A stretch of DNA of 64,000 bases, taken from positions 1,903,501 through 1,967,500 of the forward strand of contig NZ_JADALJ010000001.1 in assembly GCF_014876185.1 (NCBI RefSeq), in the 5' to 3' direction. Shown one piece after another: positions 1-8,326 of this stretch. The position numbers and the translations under genes are program-made. The DNA comes from Rufibacter sp. LB8 (GTDB taxonomy: Bacteria; Bacteroidota; Bacteroidia; Cytophagales; Hymenobacteraceae). Below the pieces are notes generated by a model. The model saw only the letters and a program-made list of their open reading frames with translations, was not told where the DNA came from and ran no database searches. Within the stretch, counting starts at the first letter, position 1. Each line of letters opens with the position of its first letter.

Positions 1-57
1 TCCATGCACTTCTGCCATGACTGCCGGCAGTTATTTGAACAGTTCAAGCCTTTATAA
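1..57 (+). CDS. C-terminal end of an unidentified protein (truncated by window edge)
   Basis: Frame 1 is open from the window edge and reads ...MHFCHDCRQLFEQFKPL before a TAA at 55-57. A CxxC pair near the end could be part of a small metal-binding knuckle, but too little is visible to name the protein. The stop lies only 5 bp before the next ATG, so the fragment probably belongs to the same transcript as the lipoprotein that follows. It could also be a chance open frame. Confidence 0.4.
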   Translation, partial: SMHFCHDCRQLFEQFKPL

Positions 58-62
58 ACACT

Positions 63-692
63 ATGAAAAATAAATTTTTCTTTGGCGCCCTTTTAGTGCT
101 GGTCACGTTTCTGGCCGGGTGCTCCAAAGACTCCGGACGGTCTGGCCCGCTGGCGCGCCCCATCTCCAATGAACAACTCAAAACCGAACTGACCATTCTC
201 ACCGACACGCTCACCGGCAAATGGAACGTGATGATGGACTCTGACAGCCTCAAAATAAAGCAGATGGAAGATTTGTTGGCCGCGCTTCCGCCCGCCGTGG
301 TTGCCGCCCAGCAGCGCGCCGACCTGCAGAAAGCCATTAGGCGGTTGCCTACTTTGCGTTATGACCGCAACACGGTGCGCGTCTCAGACAGAATTGACGC
401 CTATGACCTGGCCCATGAATCCGTGTGGAATGCCATAAAAGCCTTTTTGCCCACAGACGGCCCCACCGGCGACCTACGCGTAGATTCCCTGCAGCAAAGC
501 ATACAAGCCCATCACAGCGAAGTCATTTTTTACCGCGGCCGCTATGACAAAACTGCTAAGGAAATCAACACGCTCCTTCGCCGCTACAAAAAACAGATCC
601 CCAAATTAGGCAAGCCTTATGACACGCTGCAGCCCATGCCGCTGTTCCAATGGGTAGATAAATCGGCCGCATCCCAAACCAACGAGGAATAA
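63..692 (+). CDS. Putative lipoprotein, mostly helical, function unknown
   Basis: This 209-residue protein starts with a lipoprotein signal: Lys-rich n-region, hydrophobic stretch, and lipobox LAGC with the lipidated Cys at residue 20. The mature part is charged, predicted helical by eye, with many Leu/Lys/Asp and no motif I recognise. It is probably anchored to the periplasmic face or the cell surface. The start follows the preceding stop by 5 bp, suggesting co-transcription. A copy of the 40-bp palindrome follows the stop. I cannot assign a function. Confidence 0.75.
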   Translation: MKNKFFFGALLVLVTFLAGCSKDSGRSGPLARPISNEQLKTELTILTDTLTGKWNVMMDSDSLKIKQMEDLLAALPPAVVAAQQRADLQKAIRRLPTLRYDRNTVRVSDRIDAYDLAHESVWNAIKAFLPTDGPTGDLRVDSLQQSIQAHHSEVIFYRGRYDKTAKEINTLLRRYKKQIPKLGKPYDTLQPMPLFQWVDKSAASQTNEE

Positions 693-710
693 GAATAGCA
701 GTGGAAAGTG

Positions 711-749
711 CGTTTTAGGATTCATTTCTGAAAACGAGCCCGAAAACGG
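711..749. repeat. 40-bp intergenic palindrome, copy 1
   Basis: Arms CGTTTTaGGaTTCATTTC and GAAAAcGAGCCcGAAAACG fold into a hairpin 18 bp after the lipoprotein stop. It is a diverged copy with some mismatched pairs. Confidence 0.85.
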
Positions 750-769
750 AAAAGCCTTAAGAAAGGGTG

Positions 770-924
770 CGCATTTCGTCCCCCTTTGAAGGGGGTTGGG
801 GGATGATTTTATAGGAGATAATTAATTCCAGCTTCTTTTCCGCTTTGTTTTTCTAAGCTTAGGCTAATGGTTTTCAGGCTGACTTTATCATCCCCCTACC
901 CCCTTCAAAGGGGGACGAAATGCG
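770..924. repeat. Long-armed inverted-repeat element (CCCCCTTTGAAGGGGG type)
   Basis: Arms of about 38 bp (770-807 and 887-924) are near-perfect inverted copies. Each carries its own inner palindrome (CCCCCTTTGAAGGGGG). About 79 bp of AT-rich sequence lies between them. There is no ORF inside. The architecture is that of a miniature inverted-repeat element or structured RNA. The rest of the 693-1191 gap holds palindrome copies 1 and 2, a hairpin terminator, a small hairpin near 985-999 and otherwise nothing I recognise. Confidence 0.8.
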
Positions 925-1099
925 TCAAACAAAGGAATGTGTTGAGTTCTATACGCCATTTCAAGGCTCGGTTATATAACACCCCGTAGCAGAGCTACGC
1001 TCGCTGACTCAAGCGCACGTTTGGGTAATCCTCAAGGGGGAAATCTGCCAGTAGAAAGTGTACAACAAGACTCAGGCCTGATTCCAGAAAAGTAAATCC

Positions 1100-1139
1100 T
1101 GTTTTCGGCTTCATTTCTGAAAATGAGCCCGAAAACAGA
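1100..1139. repeat. 40-bp intergenic palindrome, copy 2
   Basis: Arms CTGTTTTCGGcTTCATTTC and GAAAATGAGCCcGAAAACAG form a hairpin. The outermost C-G pairing keeps pace with the CAG end. It sits downstream of the minus-strand oligoendopeptidase gene. Confidence 0.88.
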
Positions 1140-1173
1140 AAAGCCGCAGAAGATTTTCTTTTGCGGCTTTTCT
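1139..1173 (-). terminator. Hairpin terminator of the oligoendopeptidase operon
   Basis: AAGCCGCA (1141-1148) pairs with TGCGGCTT (1162-1169), with T/A-rich flanks on both sides. It lies 19 bp past the minus-strand stop at 1192, next to palindrome copy 2. Confidence 0.7.
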
Positions 1174-1191
1174 TATGCTTTAAATGGAAAT

Positions 1192-2937
1192 TTAATCCAG
1201 TTTGGCCAATTCGTCTTTCACAAAATCTACCAGGTTCTGAATGTACTCCGGTGAGAAATCAAAACGGATGCCGGCGGCAGCGTAGATTTCACTGATGGTG
1301 GCGGTGTAGCCCAGGCTCAGGGCATCTTTGTAACCTTGCAGCGCGGCAACGGGTTCTTCTTTGTAACGCTTCCAGACGGCAATGGCGCCTAGTTGGGCCA
1401 TGGCGTATTCCACGTAGTAGAAAGGCACTTCATAGAGGTGCAGTTGCTTCTGCCAGATGTACGGTTTCAAGTGCTCCAATCCCGACCAGTCCACTTCCTG
1501 CAGGTTGAATTCCTCAAAAATACGCACCCAGTTCTGGTGGCGTTCTTCTACCGAGTGATTCGGGTTTTCATACACCCAGTGCTGGAATTTATCAATGGTG
1601 GCCACCCACGGAAACGTCTCCAAAACGCCTTCTAAATGCTGACGTTTGGCGCGCACCAGGTCCTGCTGATTCGGGAAGAATACATCCCAATGGTCCAGCG
1701 TGAGCAATTCCATGGACATAGACGCCAATTCTGCCACTTCAGACGGTGGGTGTTTGGCAGAATTCAAGGGCAACTCACGGGTTAAGAAAGAATGCACGGC
1801 GTGGCCGCCTTCATGCAGCAAAGTCACCACATCGCGCAGCGAAGAAGTGGCATTCATGAAGATAAACGGCACGCCAATTTCATCTAGTGGGTAATTATAA
1901 CCGCCCGGCGCTTTCCCTTTTCTTGATTCCAAATCCAGATGGCCCATTTCGCGCATGGTCACCAGACAGTCGCCTAAGAATGAGTCTAAGTGGTAGAAAA
2001 TGTCAATGGTTTTGGAAAGCAGTTCCTCGCCGGTTTTGAACGGTTCCAAGGGCGGCAACAGGCTTGGGTCCACGTCCATGTCCCATGGCTTGAGCGTGTC
2101 CAGGTTCAGTTTTTCTTTGTGGGCGCGGTCTATCTGTTTGGTCACCGGCACCACTTTTTCTTTGATGGCTTGGTGAAACGAAAACGTGTCCTCGGGGCCG
2201 TAATCAAACCGGCCCAGCGCCGCGAACATGTAATCTCTGAAGTTAGCGAAACCTGCGTTCACGGCCACTTGGTGGCGCAGCTGAATCAGTTCGGTGTAAA
2301 GGTCGTCTAGCTTGTCTTTGTCTTCCAGACGACGATTTTGAATAGCCAGGTAGGCTTGTTCCCGCACGGCGCGGTCGGTTTGCTTGAGGCGGTCGGCGGC
2401 GCGTTGCAGGGTCATTTCCTCGCCGTCCAGGGTCACCATCATGGCCCCGGCAATGGAGCCGTATTGCTGCTGTTTGGTGCTGATTTCGGTCTGCAGCGGA
2501 ATATTCTCTTCCCGGAACAACTCAATGGCCCGGCGCACGCCCCGCAGGTAGATGCGGTATTTTTGCTCGTCTAGCCCCTGCGCGAACTCTGAGGAAACCA
2601 GCTTGTGGTTGAAGGCGTCATCATACGGCGAGGCCTTCGGCTCAATCTCGGTCACGAAGAACTGGAAGGCCTCAGTGAGCGCTTCGTTCTGCGTGTCACA
2701 GGTCATCTTGATGTAGCGCCAGGCCAGGTTCTCAGAGAGCACGCTCTCCAGTTCGCTGCGGTCGGCAATCCAGCGCTCCAGTTCTGCCAGTGAGTTGAGT
2801 TGGCGGTTCTTCAGTTCCTCAAAAATAGGCTCCAAAGAGGCCCAGTCCTGCACTTCAAAGGTGTCTGGCAAATAGGTTCTGGGTTTGCGGGTGGGCAGCG
2901 CCAGGGGTGGGGACGTGTTTTCCATAAAAGTGGTCAC
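1192..2937 (-). CDS. M3 family oligoendopeptidase (PepF-like)
   Basis: Zinc metallopeptidase that trims oligopeptides, probably in the cytosol. The zinc-binding motif HEGGH is at residues 375-379 (H375, E376, H379), and the expected third ligand Glu lies shortly downstream in a SEVAELASMSMEL segment. The 581-residue length is normal for M3 oligoendopeptidases. No signal peptide is visible. The annotated start gives MTTFMENT; an ATG four codons later is an equally good start. It is 6 bp downstream of the ferredoxin-reductase gene on the same strand, so the two are likely one transcript. The family assignment is firm; the natural peptide substrate is unknown. Confidence 0.95.
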   Translation of the reverse strand: MTTFMENTSPPLALPTRKPRTYLPDTFEVQDWASLEPIFEELKNRQLNSLAELERWIADRSELESVLSENLAWRYIKMTCDTQNEALTEAFQFFVTEIEPKASPYDDAFNHKLVSSEFAQGLDEQKYRIYLRGVRRAIELFREENIPLQTEISTKQQQYGSIAGAMMVTLDGEEMTLQRAADRLKQTDRAVREQAYLAIQNRRLEDKDKLDDLYTELIQLRHQVAVNAGFANFRDYMFAALGRFDYGPEDTFSFHQAIKEKVVPVTKQIDRAHKEKLNLDTLKPWDMDVDPSLLPPLEPFKTGEELLSKTIDIFYHLDSFLGDCLVTMREMGHLDLESRKGKAPGGYNYPLDEIGVPFIFMNATSSLRDVVTLLHEGGHAVHSFLTRELPLNSAKHPPSEVAELASMSMELLTLDHWDVFFPNQQDLVRAKRQHLEGVLETFPWVATIDKFQHWVYENPNHSVEERHQNWVRIFEEFNLQEVDWSGLEHLKPYIWQKQLHLYEVPFYYVEYAMAQLGAIAVWKRYKEEPVAALQGYKDALSLGYTATISEIYAAAGIRFDFSPEYIQNLVDFVKDELAKLD

Positions 2938-2943
2938 AGAAGA

Positions 2944-4023
2944 TTATCCTATCTCAATCACCACGCCGGCGGTGAGCGGATGGCCTACACAATTCAAGAC
3001 ATAGCCTTGGTCAATCTCAGAATCAGAAAGCCCTTCGCGCTCGTCTAGGTGCACGCGGCCGCTCAGGCATTTTCCGCGGCAGGCGGTACACAGACCGGCC
3101 TGGCAAGAGTACGGCAAATCAATATCGGCGCGCAGGCCGGCTTCTAAAATCGTCTCGTCGGGGTTCACCTCTACTTGGTGCTCTTTGCCTTCATAGATGA
3201 TGGTCACGGTGCGGGTGATGATTTCGTTGGATTCCTCAGAAGAAACATCGGCGCCGTGGTCTTCCACGGTGGTAGGCGCGGTGAAGCTTTCTTTGAACAC
3301 GTTGGTGGCGGGAACGCGCATGAACTGCAGGGCGTCACGCACCTCGTTCATCATGCCTTCGGGGCCGCACATGTAGAAACTTTCCTGGGTATAGCCGTCC
3401 ACTTTCAGGTTTTCCAGCAGTTGCAGGACCATGGTGCGGTCCAACAGGCCGATGTTTTCCTGCGTCTCGGTGGCATCTGCGATGGCCTCGTTGAAGACAT
3501 GCACCAATTTCAGGCGGTCTGGGAATTGCTGCTCCAGTTGCGCCAGCGCATCTTTGAAGATAACCGAATCCAAGTTTCGGTTGCCGTAGATTAACGTAAT
3601 GCGGCTCTGCGGCTCGTCTTTCAGTACGCTTTTGGTCATGGACATTAACGGCGTGATGCCGCTGCCGCCGCCAAAGAAAAAGAAGTGGCGCTTCTGGCCC
3701 GCATCGGCTTTCAGCACGAAGTTCCCCAGCGGGGCCATCACTTCAATCTGCTGCCCTACTTTCACGGTATCTGCCAGGTAGTTAGACACCAACCCGCCCT
3801 CCACACGCTTGACCGTCACTGAGAAATATGGCTCCTCGGGCGTGCTGCACAAAGAGTACGAGCGTCTTACTTTTTTACCATCAATGGGGATGATTAAAGT
3901 AAGGAACTGGCCCGGAATATAGGGAATGCTTTTCTTGTCTGGGTGGTCTAGGTGAAGGGTGATGGCATCGGCGGTTTCCTGGGTGATGTCCACCACGTTC
4001 ATATTGAAATACGCGTTACTCAT
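2944..4023 (-). CDS. Ferredoxin-NADP reductase type flavoprotein with C-terminal 2Fe-2S domain (PaaE-like)
   Basis: 359-residue oxidoreductase that passes electrons from NAD(P)H through FAD to a plant-type 2Fe-2S cluster and on to a partner. Domain order: FAD-binding barrel with the RRSYS motif (residues 53-57), NAD(P)-binding domain with GGGSGITP (118-125) and CGPEGM (about 219-224), then ferredoxin domain with cluster cysteines C307, C312, C315 and C345. This order matches the reductase subunit of phenylacetyl-CoA epoxidase and relatives. No other paa genes are nearby, so the partner is unknown and it may serve general redox metabolism. It is the first gene of a two-gene operon with the M3 peptidase. 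Confidence 0.9.
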   Translation of the reverse strand: MSNAYFNMNVVDITQETADAITLHLDHPDKKSIPYIPGQFLTLIIPIDGKKVRRSYSLCSTPEEPYFSVTVKRVEGGLVSNYLADTVKVGQQIEVMAPLGNFVLKADAGQKRHFFFFGGGSGITPLMSMTKSVLKDEPQSRITLIYGNRNLDSVIFKDALAQLEQQFPDRLKLVHVFNEAIADATETQENIGLLDRTMVLQLLENLKVDGYTQESFYMCGPEGMMNEVRDALQFMRVPATNVFKESFTAPTTVEDHGADVSSEESNEIITRTVTIIYEGKEHQVEVNPDETILEAGLRADIDLPYSCQAGLCTACRGKCLSGRVHLDEREGLSDSEIDQGYVLNCVGHPLTAGVVIEIG

Positions 4024-4197
4024 AGTTCTGTAGGCTAAAACAAAAGCTTGTGGTTTTTGCTAAACTGGTTTAAGTCGGGAAAGTTACGATATTTAAGGTT
4101 GGCGTGTCATATGGTGGGCCAAAAAACTATCAAGCGTTAGCTTTTTTGTATCTTGCTCGCTGTTAACCCGCTGCCTTTACCGTTTCTGGCCTCTAAA

Positions 4198-4896
4198 ATG
4201 GAAATAGCCCCAAAACTGGAAAACTTACTCAGGAATTACACTGGCCACCTGGCCCCCATCCTGGACCACGACCTCAACACCCCAGACGTAACCCGGCTTG
4301 ATTTCACCGCGGCCAATGCCCAACTCCTGGAAACCGACCTGCGGGACACGGCGGCGTTTGAAGTATTTGTAAACCAGATGCTTGCTGAGAAAAACGCCAC
4401 CGTGGGTGTGGGCGGCTACTTTGAGAACCGGGTCATTTACCGCCGAAGCGAGCATTTTGACGGTTCCCAACAAGCCCGCACCCTGCACTTGGGCGTTGAC
4501 ATCTGGGCACCGGCCTTAATTCCCATTTACACGCCGCTGGCAGGCAAAGTCCATAGTTTTCAGGACAACAACAATTTTGGCGACTACGGCCCTACCATCA
4601 TTCTGGAACATGAACTGGAAGGCATCACATTTTACACGCTGTACGGGCACTTGAGCAGAACTTCTTTGGACGGCCTTTTTGTAGGAAAAGAATTAGCTGC
4701 CGGAGAACGCGTGGCCTTCATGGGACCTTACCCAGAAAACGGTGACTGGCCGCCGCACCTGCATTTCCAATTGATGACCGACATGCTGGGAAAAACCGGT
4801 GATTTCCCTGGCGTGTGCTCCCTTGCTGAAGAGACGGCCTTCCGGAAGATTTGCCTGGACCCCAACCTATTGCTGCGGTGCAAACTTCTGGCGTAA
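4198..4896 (+). CDS. M23 (LytM-type) peptidoglycan endopeptidase
   Basis: Metallopeptidase of the M23 fold, expected to cut peptidoglycan cross-bridges. Zinc-site motifs are present: HxxxD (H97, D101 in LHLGVDIWAP), H151 in YGHLS, and HLH (H187, H189). I chose the ATG at 4198 (232 residues, MEIAPKLENLL), because extension upstream to 4153 needs a TTG and adds an unlikely leader. No clear signal peptide is seen from this start, unusual for a wall enzyme, so cytosolic or non-classical location is possible. The next gene starts 2 bp after the stop. Confidence 0.85.
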   Translation: MEIAPKLENLLRNYTGHLAPILDHDLNTPDVTRLDFTAANAQLLETDLRDTAAFEVFVNQMLAEKNATVGVGGYFENRVIYRRSEHFDGSQQARTLHLGVDIWAPALIPIYTPLAGKVHSFQDNNNFGDYGPTIILEHELEGITFYTLYGHLSRTSLDGLFVGKELAAGERVAFMGPYPENGDWPPHLHFQLMTDMLGKTGDFPGVCSLAEETAFRKICLDPNLLLRCKLLA

Positions 4897-4898
4897 CC

Positions 4899-6083
4899 AT
4901 GCGAGAGAGCGTGAAACTGCTTTTGCTATTTTTGGCGCTGTCCTTGGTGATTCTGGTAAGGGTGGCGGTGGAAGAAAACGGGTATACCACACCAGACTCT
5001 TCCCATTACGCGGGCGCAGGCCAGGCCTTGGCAGATACGGGACAATTGGTGCATATCAATGGCGGCAAAACCATTGTCTTCACCATCTGGCCGCTAGGTT
5101 ACCCCTTGTCTATTGCCACGGTGGCCAAACTCACTGGTATTTCGGCGTTCTGGAGTGCCAAACTGGTCAATTTAGCCTGGATTGGGTTTTCATTTTTGTT
5201 GATCAGGAAGTTGTTTCCTAAACAGGCGTTCTGGGTGGCTTTGGTGTTCTGTATGCACTCTTTGCTGGACATTTTCTCTTTCACGTGGTCTGAGGGCGGG
5301 TTTACTGTTATCATGCTGTGGTTTGCGGTGGCCTTGCACCATTTTCTGTATAGGCCAGAACAGCGCGTGGAGTGGGCATTTCAGTTACTGTTTGCCATTC
5401 TGAGCGCATTTTTGTACCGATACTTCGGTGGATTTCTGTTGGGCGTGCTTTCGTTGTTTGGGGTTTATTTTCTGCTCAAACGAAACTGGAAGGAAGTGGG
5501 CTTGCTGCTGGGAATAGCCGCCGGGGTGCTGGGGTTTGTGACCTGTTACGTCTGGTTTGTCAAGCAGCATTCGGGCTATTACGGCGGCACCACCCGCTTT
5601 TACGCCGATGAACCCTTTCTGCTGCTGCTCAAAAATTTACTTCTCACGCAGGTAAATGAATTCGCGGTGATCAGGCATTTTAACCCGTTGGTGCTGGATT
5701 ATGCGTCCTGGGCGCTCTTCGGTTTCCAGTTGGTGGTGCTGGGATTTGTGCTTTGGCGCGTGTACCAGGTTCCACAGGTGAAAGGATTGCTCGCTCCTAC
5801 TTTGCAAGATTCGGTGGCGTTGATCATTGGCTTAGTGGGGCTCAGTTATTGGCTGACTATGGTAATCATGCGATTTCTCATGAAGTTTGACATGTTTGAC
5901 TTCCGGCTTATCTCCCCTAGCACATTGCTTTTTTTACTGGCGTTGCATGGCTACCTGGCGGCGGAGAAACGAGCACCTATTCTACAGAGAATACAAGGGC
6001 CTATTACAATGTTGTATTTACTGGCTTTGGCGCATGGCCTGTACAAAAAAACGCTCCTGCAGCAGGTACTTAGCTATTTCTAA
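4899..6083 (+). CDS. Polytopic membrane protein, GT-C (PMT/ArnT-like) glycosyltransferase candidate
   Basis: 394-residue inner-membrane protein with about ten hydrophobic segments. The ATG at 4899, 2 bp after the M23 gene, opens directly into a transmembrane helix (MRESVKLLLLFLALSL); the longer frame from 4851 would overlap the peptidase. An acidic site after helix 1 (TPDSSHY, about residue 31) resembles the first-loop acidic residue of polyprenyl-phosphate-sugar-dependent GT-C enzymes. That function is inference from topology and this motif only. Coupling to M23 suggests an envelope role. Confidence 0.75.
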   Translation: MRESVKLLLLFLALSLVILVRVAVEENGYTTPDSSHYAGAGQALADTGQLVHINGGKTIVFTIWPLGYPLSIATVAKLTGISAFWSAKLVNLAWIGFSFLLIRKLFPKQAFWVALVFCMHSLLDIFSFTWSEGGFTVIMLWFAVALHHFLYRPEQRVEWAFQLLFAILSAFLYRYFGGFLLGVLSLFGVYFLLKRNWKEVGLLLGIAAGVLGFVTCYVWFVKQHSGYYGGTTRFYADEPFLLLLKNLLLTQVNEFAVIRHFNPLVLDYASWALFGFQLVVLGFVLWRVYQVPQVKGLLAPTLQDSVALIIGLVGLSYWLTMVIMRFLMKFDMFDFRLISPSTLLFLLALHGYLAAEKRAPILQRIQGPITMLYLLALAHGLYKKTLLQQVLSYF

Positions 6084-6121
6084 CGTAGTTTCACCCTTCA
6101 ACATCAATCTTCCTTCTTCCC

Positions 6122-6907
6122 ATGTTTGATTTGGACCACCTCCTCCCTACTATTCAACAGTTTGCGCTGGTGTACGGCATAAAATTTCTGATTGCCCTCT
6201 TTATCCTGATCATTGGGCTTTGGCTTATTAACCGATTGACGGAAGCCGCCTATAACCTCATGAAGCGTCGGAACATGGACCCCTCGCTGCGGCCGTTCCT
6301 GAAGAATGTGCTCAAGGTGGTGCTCATGATTTTGCTCATGATTGTGGTGATTGGGCAGGTGGGGCTGGAAGTGACCTCTTTTATTGCCTTGCTGGGCTCC
6401 GCCGGTTTGGCTATTGGTTTGGCGTTGCAAGGCAGTTTGGCCAATTTTGCCGGAGGCGTACTGCTGCTCACTATCAAACCGTTCAAAGTGGGCGATTTTA
6501 TTGAGACGCTCGGTCAGAAAGGCAATGTGGTGCTTATCAATATCTTTAACACCGTCATTAGAACCTCAGACAACAAGAATATCTATATTCCCAACGGTCC
6601 GCTGGCTTCGGCGGTAATCATCAATTATGACTCACAGGAGACGCGCCGCGTGGAACTGGCCTTTACCATTGGCTACGGCAACAACCTGGCCACCGTGCGC
6701 GAATTGCTTCGCCAACTGGCTTTGCAGGAACCCAACGTGCTGCAGGAACCGGCTCCCACGGCCGGCATCACTTCCTTAAACGATAAATCTGTGACCTTGT
6801 ACCTGCGCGCATGGAGCAAGCGACAAGAGGCGGGCTCTGTGGGCGAGGCGTTAACCGAGAAAGTAAAGATTGCCTTTGAGCAGCAGCAGATACAGCTCCC
6901 CGGCTAG
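6122..6907 (+). CDS. Small-conductance mechanosensitive channel, MscS family
   Basis: 261-residue channel that relieves turgor during osmotic down-shock. Three transmembrane helices: about 18-38, 62-82 and the pore helix at about 88-115, with the Gly/Ala-rich pattern GSAGLAIGLALQG followed by SLANFAGGVLLL. The beta domain (KPFKVGDFIE) and the C-terminal alpha/beta domain follow. The length is close to the minimal E. coli MscS. It lies 38 bp after the GT-C-like gene and could share its transcript. A palindrome copy follows the stop. Confidence 0.93.
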   Translation: MFDLDHLLPTIQQFALVYGIKFLIALFILIIGLWLINRLTEAAYNLMKRRNMDPSLRPFLKNVLKVVLMILLMIVVIGQVGLEVTSFIALLGSAGLAIGLALQGSLANFAGGVLLLTIKPFKVGDFIETLGQKGNVVLINIFNTVIRTSDNKNIYIPNGPLASAVIINYDSQETRRVELAFTIGYGNNLATVRELLRQLALQEPNVLQEPAPTAGITSLNDKSVTLYLRAWSKRQEAGSVGEALTEKVKIAFEQQQIQLPG

Positions 6908-6911
6908 TGTT

Positions 6912-6951
6912 CTGTTTTCGGGCTCATTTCTGAAAACGAAGCCAAAAACGG
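6912..6951. repeat. 40-bp intergenic palindrome, copy 3
   Basis: Starts 4 bp after the mscS stop. Arms CTGTTTTCGGGCTCATTTC and GAAAAcGaaGCCaAAAACGG; the right arm has drifted. Confidence 0.85.
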
Positions 6952-7000
6952 AAAGCCCTTGATTGAAAGTTGAGGACTAAGATTTGGCATCAAACAAAAT

Positions 7001-7044
7001 TCCCGTTTTCGGGCTCATTTGCAGAAACGAGCCCGAAAACGGGA
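7001..7044. repeat. 40-bp intergenic palindrome, copy 4
   Basis: Extended arms beginning TCCCGTTTTCGGGCTCATTT and ending in the complement, nearly perfect over 19 bp. It lies in the convergent gap between mscS and the permease gene, 15 bp past the minus-strand stop. Confidence 0.9.
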
Positions 7045-7059
7045 ATTTCCATTTTACCT

Positions 7060-8274
7060 TTAATCGAATTTGATGGCTTTAACCGGACTGATTCTGGAAA
7101 TCATTAAGGTAGGCAGCATTACAGACAGCATGGTCAAAAAGAAAGTAATTACGTTGATGCCCAGCCAGATGCGCCAACTCCAGTAAATAGGAACGGTGTC
7201 CATGTAGTAGTTTTCAGGGTCAAGCGGAATAAGATGGAAATAGTCTTGCGCACCGCAGAAGGCCAAAGCCAGCAGATTACCACCAATAATTCCCCAAATG
7301 GTAAGTCTCAAACCACGATGTAGGAAGATGTTCCGGATTTGCCGGTTGGTGGCGCCCATGGCTTTAAGAGCGCCAATCATGTTGGTGCGTTCCAGAATCA
7401 TGATGAACAGCGTGGAAACCATGTTGAACGTGGCCACAAAAATGATCAGCACCAGAAAAATAATCACGTTGCGCTTGAGCAGTTCCAGCCAGTCAAAAAG
7501 TTGCGCGTAAGTGTCGGTTATTTTCTCCAGTTGCAGGTCATAGTTCATGTGGTCGAAGACCTGGTTGGCCACGGTGTCAATCTGCGTGAAGTCGTTCAAC
7601 AAAATCTCGTAACCGCCTACCAATGAATCTGGCCACTGGTTCAAATCCCTGATCTGCTGCAGATCACCCAGCACGTACACGTTGTCAAACTCCTCCAGAC
7701 CGGTCTTGAAAATGCCTTTCACCTCAAACCGGCGCATGCGCGGCGGGTTTTGGATAAAATAGAACAGCACTTTGTCGCCCACTTTCAGACGGAGTTTATC
7801 GGCCATAATCTGGCTCATCATTAGCTCGTTAGAAGCCGCGGTATCTGTAAATTGAATGGTGGAGCCGGAAATCAGGTTGGCTTTCATTCCCCGGAAATCA
7901 TAGGTAGAATCAACGCCTTTCAAGACTACGCCCAGCACTTCGTCTTCGGTTTTAATAATGGCCGTCTTGCGCGCGAAGGGTTGGATGTGTGACACGCCCG
8001 GAATCTTTTCATAGTCGTTGAGGCCGGTGGTGGTGCCCATGGGGTAGCCTTCAAACGAGTTGTTGGTGTCAAATTTGCTGATTTGCAGGTGCCCCCCGAA
8101 GCTGAAAATCTTGGCCTGTATCTCGTGCCGAAAGCCTTCTAAGATAGCAAATGACACAATCATGATGGCAATGCCCAGACCTACGCTGAACTTTGCTATT
8201 TTTGTGACCGAGGCGGTAAAAGAATCTGAACGGGCGCCCGCCAAACGGCTGGCAATGTAGCGGGAAAGATTCAC
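7060..8274 (-). CDS. LolE/FtsX-family ABC transporter permease
   Basis: 404-residue permease of the type that releases lipoproteins from the inner membrane (LolC/E) or acts with FtsE-like ATPases. One N-terminal transmembrane helix (about 28-48, SVGLGIAIMIVSFAILEGF), a large periplasmic domain (about 50-265), then three C-terminal helices, with GALKAMGATNRQIRNIF between them typical of FtsX-like permeases. The start codon is GTG at 8272-8274. No ATPase gene is adjacent. It is divergent from namZ with a 52-bp gap, which must hold both promoters. Confidence 0.88.
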   Translation of the reverse strand: MNLSRYIASRLAGARSDSFTASVTKIAKFSVGLGIAIMIVSFAILEGFRHEIQAKIFSFGGHLQISKFDTNNSFEGYPMGTTTGLNDYEKIPGVSHIQPFARKTAIIKTEDEVLGVVLKGVDSTYDFRGMKANLISGSTIQFTDTAASNELMMSQIMADKLRLKVGDKVLFYFIQNPPRMRRFEVKGIFKTGLEEFDNVYVLGDLQQIRDLNQWPDSLVGGYEILLNDFTQIDTVANQVFDHMNYDLQLEKITDTYAQLFDWLELLKRNVIIFLVLIIFVATFNMVSTLFIMILERTNMIGALKAMGATNRQIRNIFLHRGLRLTIWGIIGGNLLALAFCGAQDYFHLIPLDPENYYMDTVPIYWSWRIWLGINVITFFLTMLSVMLPTLMISRISPVKAIKFD

Positions 8275-8326
8275 TGCTTGTTGTTAATTGCGCTTAAAGA
8301 TACTTATCTGTTTTTAAACTAAACCT

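Noticed and set aside
985-999. tRNA-like hairpin in the 926-1099 stretch
   Set aside because: Only one short stem (CGTAG/CTACG); no T-loop, anticodon arm or acceptor pairing.
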